Part shown: one piece after another, positions 37,076 through 49,905 of the stretch
How the letters are laid out: each line of letters begins with the position of its first letter
How positions within the stretch are numbered: position 1 is the stretch's first letter
Source of the DNA: Vespula vulgaris
Lineage: Eukaryota; Arthropoda; Insecta; Hymenoptera; Vespidae
Assembly (NCBI RefSeq): GCF_905475345.1
Contig: NC_066588.1
Location: 2,677,501 to 2,741,500 of the forward strand
Length of the DNA: 64,000 bases
Direction of reading: 5' to 3'
The notes under the pieces: model-generated
Database searches by the model: none
What the model saw: only the letters and a program-made list of their open reading frames with translations
Told to the model about the DNA's origin: nothing
Translations under genes and position numbers: made by a program

Positions 37076-38796
37076 TATTTGTGTGTGTGTATATAAAATA
37101 TATTAGTATTGAATAAGCACGCGATATTGCATCGAATATATATTAAAATCTGACAAATAAATAAAGCTTTACATTTAACAATCCCAGAAATTAATGATAA
37201 TAATGGTAAAATAAACGGATTGTTGTGTAATTAATATCTTTTCCGAGCGATTTATAATTACAAAATGTATTTTATTCTGTACAATCGATATATATATATA
37301 TATACACATACACACACACACATATATATATATAAAGAAATTCGAGGACATCAAAATGGAACTTTGAACGATTCATCGAGAAATCTCGTTCGAAATCAAA
37401 TCGATCGATATCGTAACAATATCCCCATTTAATGCAATAAGTTCTCGATTGGTATACCAAACGAAAAAGATATTATCGAGATGATTAATCCAATTTATAT
37501 ACGGCATACCTACGTACATACCTAGAGTTATCATCGTACGCGCATTCCTATCCTGACAACTTGTTCATTGATACAAAACGAACGAATGAAAAATTCCGAT
37601 ATATCGCGAACGAATATTATCTTTTCCTCGTTTCGTCGATAACGATGAAAATAAAAAAAAAAGATAAAAATAAAAATAAAAAAGAGATAAAAAAGTTATT
37701 GCATATTTTATGAAAACACTTGATCATTATGCCGAATCTAATAAAATACACACACATACACACACAAATGTTTATTTATTTCGAATTCGAATTGGCATAT
37801 CTATATGTATTTCCGATCTATTACATTTGTAACATTTACATCAGTGACCGGCTGACCGCATAAAGGGTGTAACCGATCGCCTTGTCTGATTATAGGTTGG
37901 CAAGAATCTACGACAACGATATCTTTTCACGGAGATCTAATTGTACGTCGGGATTAAGTCATGATACTAGTAGTCACGATAGGAAGTAGCGAGTTTACGG
38001 CTTCCAACGTTTCATTTCTTCTTTATTTTTTTTTTTCCTTTTCTTTTATTTTCTTTTTTTATTTTTTCCTTCTTCGTATTTTCCTTTTTCTTTTTCTTTT
38101 CTTTTCTTTATTCTTTTTTTTTCTTTGGTCTCTCTTTTCCCCGTTTTTCCTTCAAAACCAACTAGTCGATCGAATACCAGTTTTCTTCTCAATACTTATC
38201 CGTATGGTGATATCTCTTATTATGCATTTGACGTTAATAACGTATCGGTAATAGTTAATCGATGTTGCTACGATCGAAAATCTTTTCTTAAAGAGAAAAG
38301 AAAAAAGGAAAGAATGAGGAAAAAGAAAGAAAAAAAAAAAAAAAACATCGTTCGACATAATAAATACGCAATGATCGCGTAATTACATTTCACAATATTT
38401 CAAATAGTACCTAAGTACCTATATTTATGTAAAATGATGACCGAGAGAAGAAAGAAAAAACAAGAGGAAAAAAAAGAAAAAAAACATGTTACGTAGATGA
38501 AATTACTAATCGTTGACTGACTACAAAATTAGGATCTATCGGATTAGCACGAATGATACTAGCGAGTTGTACGATTTTCTTCGTTTTAAATGGCGATACG
38601 AAGGAGATAATGTCTTCTCTCTCTTTCTCTTTCTCTCTCTCTCCTTTTTTCTCTCTATTTCGAGTTGAGTGAAAGTCGATCGAACTGGAAGCTTACAATT
38701 TGTCTAATCGTCGTGTCCGGCGATGATCATCGTAGGTAGAAACGCGTAGGTACCTAACAAGTATAATACATGTTGTATGTACTACCTACATGTGTA

Positions 38797-38801
<5 letters not shown>
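36801..38801. other. Noncoding DNA
   Basis: (TA)n 37035-37068 and 37289-37304, (CA)n 37305-37322, T-rich 38020-38130, (CT)n 38615-38645. Bases 37840-38000 are non-repetitive and contain GGATTAAG. No gene supported. Confidence 0.45.

Positions 38802-38846
<45 letters not shown>
38802..38846. repeat. (AT)n microsatellite
   Basis: About 22 AT units. Confidence 0.95.
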
Positions 38847-38850
<4 letters not shown>

Positions 38851-38879
38851 CATACACGCATTATCTGTATATATAGAAC

Positions 38880-39130
38880 ATACATAGTGACTCGTTTACG
38901 TGTTCCTCGAGAACCGCCCTCAGTCCACTCCTATCGCGATTTCGCGACTATTCAATCTCCTAACCGGTCGTTCGTACGTCGTTACGGTGATCGTTCGTGC
39001 GTATTACGAATCTCTAACGGGGTGTTTTCATCCAAACGACAGGCACGAAACTAGGCCTGAAACCCAATACGATCGAAGTGTACCTATAGGGTACACATCG
39101 AACGTTTCGAAAGCTAATTAACCGCATGAG
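38880..39130. other. Complex CpG-rich block, function unknown
   Basis: Non-repetitive and rich in CG words, with a GTGTACCTATAGGGTACAC inverted repeat near 39078-39096. Two overlapping plus frames (to 39054 and 39121) are unrecognised. It could be regulatory or an unplaced exon. Confidence 0.3.
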
Positions 39131-39409
39131 TTTCGATCTGTTCCAATACTTACTCCTACCTTCGTCTAAATTACTCTCAACGAGAAAATCTTCCCAATTT
39201 CGCGATATATACTTCTAAGTACTTTTAGTTTAATTGCTCTTTGATTAAAAAAAAAAAAAAAAGAAGAAGAAGCGGAAAAAAAGAATGAAAAAGAATTATT
39301 GTTTTATCTTCTATAAAATCGTATATAAATTTTGCTCCCTTTCTTTTCTTTTCTTTTTTTTTTTTTATTTTTTTTTTTTTTTAATACAAAGTTATACTCC
39401 CTATGGTGT

Positions 39410-39800
39410 AATTAAATTAGCATACGTATATCTAATAATATAATTTTATATTAGATACGAAAAAAAATTAAATTAGATTATAAAGTAATCGTCGATATAT
39501 ATCATCGAGTAAACGTTTTAAATATGTCGAAAAAATATTATTCGAGATAATATAGCGTAATTATATTATACGTACTAATACAAGTAATACCATAATTTTC
39601 GCGATATATAATTGTTGTATAAACAAAGAAAAAAAATTAAATTATAGCCGATCAAGACACCTCACTTCCTTCAAAAAAAAAAAAAAGAAAACAAAACAAA
39701 ACAAAATTAATAAAATATACTATATAATATCTATGATATAAATAATACCAGAACTTTCGATGTATCATTTTTAATATGATTAAATTATAGATAAATGCTT
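39410..39800. repeat. Possible degenerate AT-rich tandem duplication
   Basis: TAATACCATAATTTTCGCGA...AATTAAATTATAG (from about 39584) and TAATACCAGAACTTTCGATG...GATTAAATTATAG (from about 39745) are alike at a step of about 161 bp. A more diverged third copy may precede them. Confidence 0.4.
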
Positions 39801-41145
39801 GGAGTGCTTCGAAGAGGAAAAAGAAAAAGAAAAAAAAGGGGGGGGAAGAAAGAAGAAAGAAAAAAATTAGAACGTGGTCAATCGTCGATATCGTCGAATA
39901 AATTTTTTAAATATTTTAAATGTTAAACGAATGTTGAAGGAAAAAATGTTAAACGTCAATTATTTTTTAATAATAGCTAGCTGCTAAATAGAGTAGATAT
40001 TTTTTCTCGTCCTTTAGCATCGTTAATATATCTACTTCGTCTCTCCCCTCAACTCTCCGACACAGCAAACCGACTCTAGTCCAAGGGGATAGTAAGTTTC
40101 GTGCGCGACGTCATGGCGCGTGGCTCTAGAAATTCCAACATTTTTCTTCGACGTTCACCATTTTTCTTCGACGTCGACATGGCTCGGTGCCTCGTGTTAT
40201 TCCTACCTTCCTGAAACTCCCGAGAGTGGAACTCAAGTTTGTATTTGATCAAACGCGTGCATCCACTTCTCGGCGACTTCGTTAATTCGAATGGTAGAAG
40301 AGTAAATTAACGAGCGATTGTGTATGCGGCTACTTCTAGTGTACTAACGATCCTTCTTCGACCTTTGACTAATGATCTTTCGATCCTTAATGGCTATCGA
40401 CCAGAACAAAAAAAAGAAAAAAAAGAAGAATAAAAACATAATTAAAAAAGAGAAAAAGAAAGCATAAAGGGAGAAGTAAGAAAACGAAATTAAAGAAAAA
40501 AGGAGGGATATAAAAAAAGAAAGAAAAAAAATCAATATAACTGGGACGTATCGATGTTATTTATAAATACTTTGTATTATCGCATAATAAGTAAATTAAT
40601 AGAGAGTTATAAATTGTAATTAAACGTTTGGCGATAAAGAACACGTATATATGTATATACACATGCGTATTTATGTAAATGTAAATTATACAGGTTCTTA
40701 CAATTACACAAGAACATTTATTTTATTCCCATTATCGTTAACGAATAAATAATTATTCAAGAGAAACGATATCGAGATTAAAAGAGAAAAAAAGAAAACA
40801 AAATTCTCATTACTACCAATAAACCTTTCTATTATATTATAAATTCATTCTTATAATACTGAATAAAAATAGCATAATAACGTATGTAAACATTTGTAAA
40901 TATTACAAATATTAGCGATAAAGCTCATTTGACGTAACAATTCGGTCAAGCGTTAACTGTTGAAAGAAAAATAAATTTCGTTGGAGGCGATTTACATGCG
41001 AAACGCAGGAAGCACGTTTAACCGAAAATGACAATTTCGGTTGACGTGTGAAAGCCACCCAGCAAATAACGTTAGGAAAGTGTTCCAGACAGGAAAGGTC
41101 GAGGCTCGAACGCGTTTCTCTAAAGTGACTGTCTTTCTCTTTCCC

Positions 41146-41185
<40 letters not shown>

Positions 41186-41739
41186 CCTCTCTACTTACTT
41201 CTCTGTTCAGAGAGAACCTTTCCTCTATCTGGCATGCATAATACAGAGATTCGCTTAGTTCTCTTCTCAAATCTCGTGTTACTCGAAAATGAAGCTCGAA
41301 TCAACTAAAATCCTCTCTCTCTCTCTTTCTCTCTCTCTATCTCTATCTATCTATCTATCTGTCTGTCTATCTTTCTCTAATTCTATCTCTATCTCTCTCT
41401 TAGTCCTTCTCGTGAACTCATTCACATGGTGAAATTCGTAATCGATGAACGATAAAGCCATAAAAGCCAGCGTGGTACCGCGAGAGGAATGCAGTTTCCG
41501 TGGGCCGCTTACATGGGTCATGTAAGTTCCTAGAAATTCACAGCTTATCGTTCATGCATCTGGTATATCTCTATAGGAAGAGCAAAATCCCATCTGTGCT
41601 CTCAATTAGAGTAAAGCATCAAAAGCTCGGTATGTGTTCAGTAATTTGAATCGATTCAATGAATGACCTGTATGTTTTCTCTTGCTGAGATCTAACCATA
41701 AAGTTATTACGATAAAAATAAATATATTGAATTTCTTCT
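39801..41739. other. Noncoding DNA; complex block 40040-40330
   Basis: Bases 40040-40330 are GC-richer and non-repetitive, with a 16-bp direct repeat CATTTTTCTTCGACGT (40139-40154 and 40159-40174) and a plus donor-like GATA|GTAAGTTT near 40090. (CT)n at 41149-41176 and 41313-41340, then (CTAT)n. No gene supported. Confidence 0.4.
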
Positions 41740-42345
41740 ATAAGAAATTTATATCAAATGATACGACGCTTTTTGGTTAAAAATTTTTTTCAGGATAATT
41801 ATATCCTTCTACGAACAATTTTCTACGGAAGAAAAAAATAAATACGATATATTTGATACAGCAATACTTTCGTCAATATGGCTGTCAAGTTCTATTAAAA
41901 ATTTTATATTATATAATACAATGTACTCGCTAAAGAAAAAAAAAAAATTAGTCAATATAGCTATCTCGTCTCCAAAAAAAAAAAAAAACGAAATCAGATC
42001 AAATGATACTATAAGTTTAATAGAAATATTTCTTAAGACGTTCGTCTTGTTTCAATAAAAATTTGTATCAAGTGATACGACGTATTTACTAACAATATTA
42101 ATCAAGATAGTTATCTTGTTCCATGTAAAATTTATGCGAAAAACATGCGACGCCTTTAGCTCGCAATATTCTCGTTCGAATAATTATTTCGTTTTATTAA
42201 AAATTTATACGAAATAACGCGATACCTTTAATAGCAATTCCTCTTGTCAAGATAATTATTTCGTTCTACTTAAAAAATTTATGTGAAATAATACTATACA
42301 TTTAGTAACAATTTTTTATCTTTTCTTATTGTTATTATCATTCTT
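41740..42345. repeat. Minisatellite array, unit about 70-80 bp, about eight copies
   Basis: A unit resembling AAAATTTATATGAAATGATA + CGACGCCTTTAGTAACAATA + TTC.TGTCAAGATAATTATTTC + GTTCTAT recurs. Its AAAATTT anchor lies at about 41745, 41823, 41898, 41978, 42058, 42127, 42200 and 42274. Steps are 69-80 bp. The right-hand units are the most regular. Confidence 0.85.
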
Positions 42346-42544
42346 ATTATTACTTTCTTTTTTTATTTTAAAAAATATTCAAGTCGAATTACCGACACAT
42401 CGAAACGAGATTCGCTTCGAATGACTGAGTATCTTTTTGCTACAATCGAGCAATACTCGTCAAAGCTATACACGTAGTTATCGTCTTCTCGGCAAAAAAA
42501 TTAAAATAAAAGAATACTCATATACATTTTTAATAGCAATTTGC

Positions 42545-42547
<3 letters not shown>

Positions 42548-42620
<73 letters not shown>
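42548..42620. repeat. (CT)n microsatellite
   Basis: About 36 CT units, followed shortly by a G-run (42654-42667). Confidence 0.97.
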
Positions 42621-42628
<8 letters not shown>

Positions 42629-43529
42629 TACTCTCTTTTTTATTATTTTTCGGGGAGGGGGGGGGGGATGAAGAGGAAGAATGCAAATCGAATTCCAGGC
42701 ACGTTGAAACGAGATTCGAACACTTTCGTCGAGAGTATAAATTAGTCGCGTTATCGGTGTCATTAAGTTGTTTCGCATGCGAAACATTTTTCTTCGCAGA
42801 AATATACACATACATGTATACATACAGACACACATCCGCAGGCGCACACACGCTCATGCATATGAACACGCGCGCGTAAACGCACGAACACATATACACA
42901 TATACACAGAGAGAGAGAGAGAAAACACATACACCTACGCAAACTCATTTCGCTGTCAGTGTTCCTCAACATTACGGTCGTAAATAAGGGTGAGAATCGG
43001 GAAGAAAAAAAAGAAGGAGAAGAAGAAGAAAAAAGAAAAAGAAAAAGAAAAGAAAAAAGAAAAAGAAAAAATATAAAGCAGGGTCGTTCAGCCGAGAGTT
43101 AACCGGGAAGAAGTAGAGAGAAATAAGGAAGGAAAGAAAAAAAAAAGAAAAAGAAAAGAAAGGAAAAAAAGAAGTAGAAGAAAATGCAAGAGGGGATTGC
43201 GGAAAATGAAAATGTACGGTTTTCCCTTGTAAACGAGAAAGCGATTTTCTCCTTGTTCCGTCGATCAGAATAAACTGGAAGGATTCGAGATAATGGATTA
43301 AGGATAATAATTTCTAAGAAAATAATCTAACCTTTTCTATCTTTTTTATACAATAGATATTAAATAGAAATAAAATGAAAATTGTCTAATGGATGGACGA
43401 CAAAGTAGTTTAAGTTAAATTTCAATCACAAAGAAATAAGTACGCTAATATATTCCATATCTGGTGATCTTTGCTCGTACGATTTGATAAGTAGTAGTAA
43501 GTTTAAATACTAATAGTAAATTTGAGAAT
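42621..43529. other. Noncoding DNA
   Basis: (CA)-rich 42808-42900, A/G-rich 42995-43190. Nothing recognised as a gene. Confidence 0.5.
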
Positions 43530-43725
43530 TTACTTCAAGTATAATGCAAGTACACTCACACTCGTTTAAAACTCTAAGCATTTAATACTATAAGTTATAT
43601 GGAAATATTTCGAATAAATACTATAAGTTATACCGAAAAGTTTTCGATCAAAATATGTCATCATTCTCATGAAAAAAAGAAGAAAGAAAAAAACAGGAAG
43701 GAAGAAAAATATTTCGAAATCGCAT
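43530..43725 (+). repeat. Dispersed repeat, copy B (partner at 4365-4565)
   Basis: Carries CAAGTATAATGCA, AAGCATTTAATAC, GAAAAGTTTTCGATCAAAATA, TCATGAAAAAAAGAAG and ATATTTCGAAATCG in the order seen in copy A. Inside it, AATACTATAAGTTATA is itself repeated twice. Confidence 0.6.
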
Positions 43726-44468
43726 ACTGATTTCTCTGTATAGAGATTAAATTATATTATATTACTCGTCCATCAAAGAATTATTATTCAAATGAGATAA
43801 ATATTTTTATAATCTAAAATTAACATAAAATCATCATACGAGTCCGAGTAGATGTAATATATTGGATTAGGGGAAACTTCTTAAAATACGCTCTCTCTCC
43901 CTCTCTCTCTCTCTCTCTCTTCATCTCTCCTCTCTCTTTATATATAATATAAATTTGTTTAAAAGAAAAATCTCTTAAACGTAAAATCGCGTGAATCACT
44001 TATTAAGACGATCATTAAGTGAAAAGCCATTCCAGATGGAGACAGTTACTGACTCACAGTATATACAACATTATCTTTACCGCATTCTCATCGCTTTGTC
44101 AATATATCACAAAGAAAATAAAAAAAAAAGACAAAGAAAGAAAGAGACAAAGAGACACAGAGAGAGAGAGAGATAAAGAGAGAGAAATGTAAAAGTTCAG
44201 CACTCACGAAACTTGAAAAATCTTCAAGCGCGACGATAGAACGCGATCGTGCAAAGGCACTCGTAATGGAAGAAAACAAGAGGAAAGTATGTTATCTGTA
44301 AAAGCTAAGACGAAGACGAAGAAGAGGAATCCGCTTCAGAGACCAAGATAAAAGGATCGACGAATGCGTTATTCAGAAGGAGGTTTCTTAAGGATGATGA
44401 TACCGAGAGCCAACTGTGATGAAACTTCCAACTTTTCTCGCGGTAGTTATAAATAACTGGGCCGCGAA
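43726..44468. other. Noncoding DNA
   Basis: (CT)n at 43893-43920, AAAG/GA-rich 44110-44175. The rest is unremarkable. Confidence 0.5.
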
Positions 44469-44545
44469 CCTTCTTCTTCTTCTTCTTCTTCTTCTTCTCC
44501 TTCTTCATCTTCTTCTTCTTCGTCTTCTTCTTCTTCGTCTTCAGT
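44469..44545. repeat. (CTT)n trinucleotide repeat
   Basis: Imperfect CTT units continuing as CGT/TTC variants. Frames across it read as poly-Leu/Ser or poly-Lys. Confidence 0.92.
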
Positions 44546-45302
44546 TTCATTTTCGTTTTCGTTTTCATTCTCGTCTTAGTCTTCCTCTTATCCTCCTTCT
44601 TCTTGTAAACTTCTAATTGCTCTCGTCGCCATGGCGGATATCGAAGATCGTTGAAATCATGTTAAAACTATAGTCGACGACAATCGAAATCGAAATTGAT
44701 TTGCTTGAGTTTATTACCCGAATAAAAGTGGAAGGATAAAAGGAGAGTAAAAGAAAAAAAGAAATAGAAGAAAAAAAATAGAGGAAAATAAATAGATATT
44801 TGAATTCGAAGTTGGTAGGACGACACTTTTACGACGACGAATCGATCTGCGAGCGAAGGAAATGTTCGCTTTTATGGAAACGCCGGTATAAAACTACGGT
44901 GCAATTTTTGTAGAGATCAATCGAAAAAGTTATGATTTCGCGATGGGGAAACGAAATTGTCATTCTTCGTATCTGTTCATATTCATTATATTAATCGTAA
45001 TTTATTCGAATATTTACGTGAAAAATTAAATAAATAAATAAATTCTTTCTCTGAACAAAATGTTCATACGTATTATACGAAAGAAGTATGCGCGTGTGTA
45101 TATGTGTATATATATCAATTTATTATACCAATAAACTTTATCTAACGAAACGAGCTTGGTTTATAGCATTTAGGTGTCTCCTGTGATTCTTTTGAGTCTA
45201 GTGTAACGAACAAATGGCGATCGTTAAAAAAAAAAGAAAAAGAAGAAGAGAAAAAGAAAAAAAAAAGAGAGAAGGGAGAAAGGAGGAAAAAGACAGAAAA
45301 AA
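44546..45302. other. Noncoding DNA with a short CG-containing stretch
   Basis: GTCGCCATGGCGGATATCG near 44625-44643 starts an eight-codon frame (MADIEDR, stop). It sits in a YY1-like GCCATGGCG context. Otherwise A/G-rich or AT-rich. Confidence 0.4.
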
Positions 45303-45345
45303 AAAGAAGATAAAGAAGAAGAAGAAGAAGAAGAAGAAGACGAGG
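45303..45345. repeat. (GAA)n trinucleotide repeat
   Basis: About 13 units in longer purine-rich DNA (45225-45365). Confidence 0.9.
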
Positions 45346-45599
45346 AAGAAGAAAGATAGGGAAAAAGATGGGTGTCGGACGATCGAAGAAGTAATTACTT
45401 TCGTTAATGAAAAAACGTAAGAATAATGAGGTATCCTCGAAGGAATAGGAGTTCGTTATCGATCAGTACGAATTGTTGGAACGAGCAGGAATGTCATAGC
45501 GAACGTAAAAGGAGAAAGAGAAAAAAAAAGTGAAGAATGAGAGAGAGAGAGAGAAAGAGAGACTCTCCTCTCTCTCTCTTTTTTCATCACTTTTTCGTC

Positions 45600-46070
45600 T
45601 TCTCAAACGATTCCTATTTCGTGACGTTTTAAAGAGATAACTTCGCGAGAGCGAGTGCGGCTCCCGCGCTTTCGACCCTCGTCCGCTAATAGCAACAAGT
45701 TACTTCTGACCCGTCAGCACGAGCACGGGACAGACCCTTGCGACGCCTCTATATTTAGTACGGGTCGAACCACTAGACCAGCGAGAAAACACAAAAGAAA
45801 GAGGCGAAGCTGCCGAGAGTAGTTATACCGTGGCGCACGAAATGAGAGAGTTAGAATGAGCGAGAGTAAGAGTAAGAGTAAGAAGTAGGAGTAAAAGAGA
45901 TAGAAAGAGAGAAATAGGGAGAGAGAAAGAGAGAAAGAGAGAGAGAAATCTCGCGATATCTTCCACAACGTCGTCGACGTTCGAAGTGAAAAGAGAAAAG
46001 AGAAGCCGCCATATTGCTCCTCGCGTCTCTTCTGGCTCGCAGCTGTGGTGAACGCGCAAAAAGCAAGCAT
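45600..46070. promoter_or_regulatory. GC/CpG-rich block, putative promoter or 5' exon
   Basis: Clearly richer in CG than its flanks. It contains TATATTTA (45750-45757) and, on the minus strand, AATATGGCGGC (46006-46016), a YY1/Pho-type motif that is also an ATG in good context (MAASLFSFHFERRRR...). The frame then enters GA repeats. No splice donor convinces me, so its strand and gene are unknown. Confidence 0.35.
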
Positions 46071-46334
46071 CTCTCTCTTTCTCTATCTCTCTGTTTCTCT
46101 ATCTCTCTTTCTCTCTGATCTCCATAACACCCTTCTCCTTCGTATATTTCTCCTCTATACGAATATTTCGATTTGGATAGAACGACGAAAGCTTTAAACG
46201 CTTATCAAAGTCGTTTATTCTATCGCATTTGCCTCTTCGCTGGTATTGCATCACTTGACGTTTTTAGAGTAAAACGTGATGAAACGGATAAATTATCTAC
46301 GTCGATCGATGAAATTCTTTATGCGTACATGTAC

Positions 46335-46338
<4 letters not shown>

Positions 46339-46384
<46 letters not shown>
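46339..46384. repeat. (TA)n microsatellite
   Basis: About 23 TA units. Confidence 0.96.
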
Positions 46385-46387
<3 letters not shown>

Positions 46388-46436
46388 TATAAATCGTCTC
46401 CTTTTCTATAGTATATTAAGATAAATCACCCACTGG

Positions 46437-46443
<7 letters not shown>

Positions 46444-46493
<50 letters not shown>
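46444..46493. repeat. (AT)n(AC)n compound microsatellite
   Basis: About 15 AT units passing into nine AC units. Confidence 0.95.
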
Positions 46494-48430
46494 AAATAGT
46501 TGTGTGTGACCAGTGTGAGAACAAACTCAAAGACAAGAAACAGAGATCAAGTGGGTGGTGAAAGATACGAGAAAAGTGCGATAACTCTTCTGAACGAACG
46601 AATGAGTACCTCGAGTGATGTAGAGATCTATGTCTTTGCGTTCATCTGAACTCTCCGTTTAATAAGTTTCAAAGGAAACTGTCATCGTCCGTAGAGATAA
46701 TTGGACGCATTTAACGTGGAAGAAAAAAAATTAAGAAAAAGAAAAAGGAGAAAAAAGAATTAGAAGAAAAGAGATACGGAACGACCGAATTCATCTTTCA
46801 ATTGACTTTCGACGAACTAATTCGAATCGAAACGAAATATACGCGCAATACATATCTATCCTTAGTTGTAATGGTCGACATAAAAAATACAATGTAACGA
46901 TAGATATTATTAAGCGTACTTATTATTAAACAAAATGATCGACTAGATTTGCGTGTTAATAATGTAAATATTCACTCAAATAAATTTTATTTGGTATGGT
47001 TTTTGATAAATTCCTTTTTTCCTTTTCCTTTTATTTTTCAACGTTCATAATACATGATATATCTTAATACAAAATAATATTGTCGATGAGAGAGTGTTTT
47101 AACGTGAAACATTTTATCTTACAATTCTTTACCTTTTTATTAAAATAACAGTAAGAATTCAATACGAATTAGAGATAAATAAAAAGCTTTGTAGAAAACA
47201 AAAAAAGAGAAAAAAAGAAAGAAAGAAAAAAGCCATAATCGAAGATATTCGAAAAAGTGTGGGAACGATGCTGGCGCCGTCTAACCGCGTCTGGATTGGG
47301 ACGATTTACAGGTGGCGCGAAATTTAATTTAATCATTTTGCCAAGAGCACGCGTTCGCTTATGTACCTACAATGTACGTAACATTTTTTCTTTTTCTTTT
47401 TTTTCCCCCCTTAAAATATTGGTAAAAGCGATACGTCGAAAGAGTGAAATTGTCGTGAACGTTGGTTCGTGGTGAATGGGATTCGATTATTAAGCTTAGA
47501 GCGATAGAGAAAAAGAGAGAGAGAGAGAGAGAATAAGAGAGGGAGAGAAAGAGAAGAGAGGGGAAAGGACTCAGCTTTACGTCGCGAGACCCAACAACGA
47601 AAGCGAATAAGGTAACAGTGCGAGTTCGTAATGGAGTTTGCAAGTTCGAATATTGCTTCAACATTCAATGACAAAATGAAAGACCTTTCCGATGCAGAAA
47701 TCGGGAACAAAAGCACGGCCGAGCTTCGCGCATTTTAGTAGTGGGAGGAAGGAGGTAGGAGGCACGGAAGGAGAACGAAAACGAGAACGAAAAAGAAAGA
47801 AAGAAAGAGAGAGAAAGAGAGAGAGAGAGAGAGAACGAAAGGGAAAACTCGTTTAAACTCTTTCAATACGCCGAGCGTAAAATTTGTACGCCGGCAAAGC
47901 TCGAAGAAATTACCACCCGCGTGGAATATAAATCCGGGTTATTTCCTTCGAGGGTCGCCTGCCCTTTTATCGAAGCACGAAAGAGATAGAGAGATAGGGG
48001 GGGGAGAGAGAGAGAAAGAGAGAGAGAGAAGAAAGAACGGAGTAGAGGGATGAAAGGGAGGAAGAATTTCAAAAACCGTTAATCGCACGTATTCAACAAA
48101 ATTCGAACTATCACGAAAATGTCGAGTTCGACTTGACGAAACCACTGATTTGAAACTAGTCACGAATTTTCTCTCTATCGTTAATGGATCTATGTATGTG
48201 TGTATATATATATATATATACATGTATGTGTATGAGTCGATGTGTGTATGTGCAGATACGTATATACATATATAGAAAATGTAGTTATTGATTAAAATGA
48301 AATAATGTTTTTCTACTTCGGATATGTGTTGATCGTACGAACTTCATGTTTTGCGAATTTATTTTCTATCTCTCTTTTTCTATATCTCTCTGTATCTCTC
48401 TATATCTCTCTATATCTCTTTATCTCTACC

Positions 48431-48439
<9 letters not shown>
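46494..48439. other. Noncoding DNA with complex blocks at 47250-47340 and 47565-47740
   Basis: Bases 47270-47325 hold CTGGCGCCGTCTA and AGGTGGCGC (47310-47318), CTCF-like words. Bases 47565-47740 are non-repetitive and contain a 35-codon plus frame (47631-47738, MEFASSNIASTFNDK...). GA-rich 47510-47560, 47780-47835 and 47985-48050. Confidence 0.4.

Positions 48440-48472
<33 letters not shown>
48440..48472. repeat. (CT)n microsatellite
   Basis: About 16 CT units in a longer pyrimidine-rich tract from 48365. Confidence 0.95.
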
Positions 48473-48475
<3 letters not shown>

Positions 48476-48677
48476 CTGTCTCTTCCGTTTTTCAACGAAT
48501 AGCAATAACGATTTGTTTATACGGATTAAAACTGGTATATATCGTAAATATGGACGAGTAAAGGACCTTTCTCGGAACGAGAAAATCCGATCGCTTTTAA
48601 CGTTTCTTTTTTGCTTTTATTTTTTTCTTTTTTTTTCTAAACTTCATACTCCATTTTTGTCGTAAATGAAGACAGAA

Positions 48678-48708
<31 letters not shown>

Positions 48709-49905
48709 AAGAATGTATTGAAAAAAAAAAAGAAAAGAAAGAAATAGGTGCGAACTCGTTGTTCGAAAAACGATCGCGTTCATCATCTATCCCCTCCCCC
48801 TCCCCTCTTGAACTTAGAAACAAGCAGTGTGAGAAAGACGTAGACGGTGTTCCAGAAGTGTACGAGATAAAATTATCTTTTATCTTTAGTCGTCGCGTAA
48901 TAAAGAGAGACGACGCGCATGTGTCGCGCCTCGTGAAAAGGGACCGATGCATTGCCCTAAAGGCACGCCGACGATGTGACTCCTTCGTTCCTTTTCTCGA
49001 ATCTTCGAAAATATGTCGCCGTTGTTTTTTATTTACTTTATTTGTTTTCTTTTTTTTTTCTTTTCTTTTCTCCTTTTTCTTATTATTATTACTTTTTTTT
49101 TCTTTTTACGCTCGGAAGAATCCTTCCCCCGCTTCGTTTACACCAATGAGAATCAGCTGAGAACGAATAAGCGGCGTTAAGGAGAGAGAGAGAGAGAGAG
49201 AGAGAGATATTTTAACGCTCGCAGTTAATCGCTCGTGATTGGTAGCAATTAAATTCGTGAGATAGACTGGAGACGTCGTTACGGGTTAGTGGATAAGGGA
49301 GCATCGGGGTATATTCAGAAACGGTGTGGTGGCGTTCAATGAAAAAAAAGAAAAATAGAAAAGAAAGAAACTAGGAAAAACGAAAGTAAATGAAAAAATA
49401 ATTAAAAAAAGAAAAAGAGAGAGAGAAAGAGAGAAGATCCAAGCTCGATCGAACGTTCGTAAGTTAATATTCCAAATGAGAGGATATCTGCTCGTGGTGC
49501 CGGCAAAAGCGATGGCTAATTACCGGCACTAAAAAGCGAATAACAAGAGAGTTATACGATTATCGGAGTAATAAACTGCGAAATACGATGATGTTCCGAT
49601 AAACGTATATATATATATATTCGCTTGGATAAATCTCCACCATGTAGGTGTATGTATATATATATATATATTCGTTGAACACTTCATTGAATTACACATA
49701 CATATATCTATGTATGACTCTTTTTACTATTTATTCTTTCTTTTTTATTTTATTTAATTTATTTACTTATTTTTATTTCATTTCTTTTATTTTAAATTTT
49801 GTTTACTTCCTCATATCAATCGTTATAAGATAAAAGTCGGATTATAAACGGATATTAAAATGAGAAAATATGTAGATAGAAAATAATAATAAATATTTGT
49901 ATTAC
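48473..49905. other. Noncoding DNA, presumed start of the long intron of the signal-peptide gene
   Basis: Bases 48770-49010 are non-repetitive and CpG-containing, with a 164-codon plus frame that is unrecognised and begins and ends in repeats. (GA)n 49182-49207. Bases 49210-49330 and 49480-49590 are non-repetitive, with AATTA-type words. (TA)n 49604-49620. Confidence 0.45.

Noticed and set aside
36446..37096. 216-codon plus-strand frame
   Set aside because: It starts in GA repeat and ends in TA/GT repeat; the non-repetitive middle has no recognised domain and looks regulatory.
42700..42720. tRNA B-box-like GTTCGAATC on the minus strand
   Set aside because: The T-stem does not pair and no A-box lies at the right distance.
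48666..49160. 164-codon plus-strand frame
   Set aside because: It opens in GA/A-rich repeat and ends in poly-T; the middle 70 residues match nothing I know and lack splice context.
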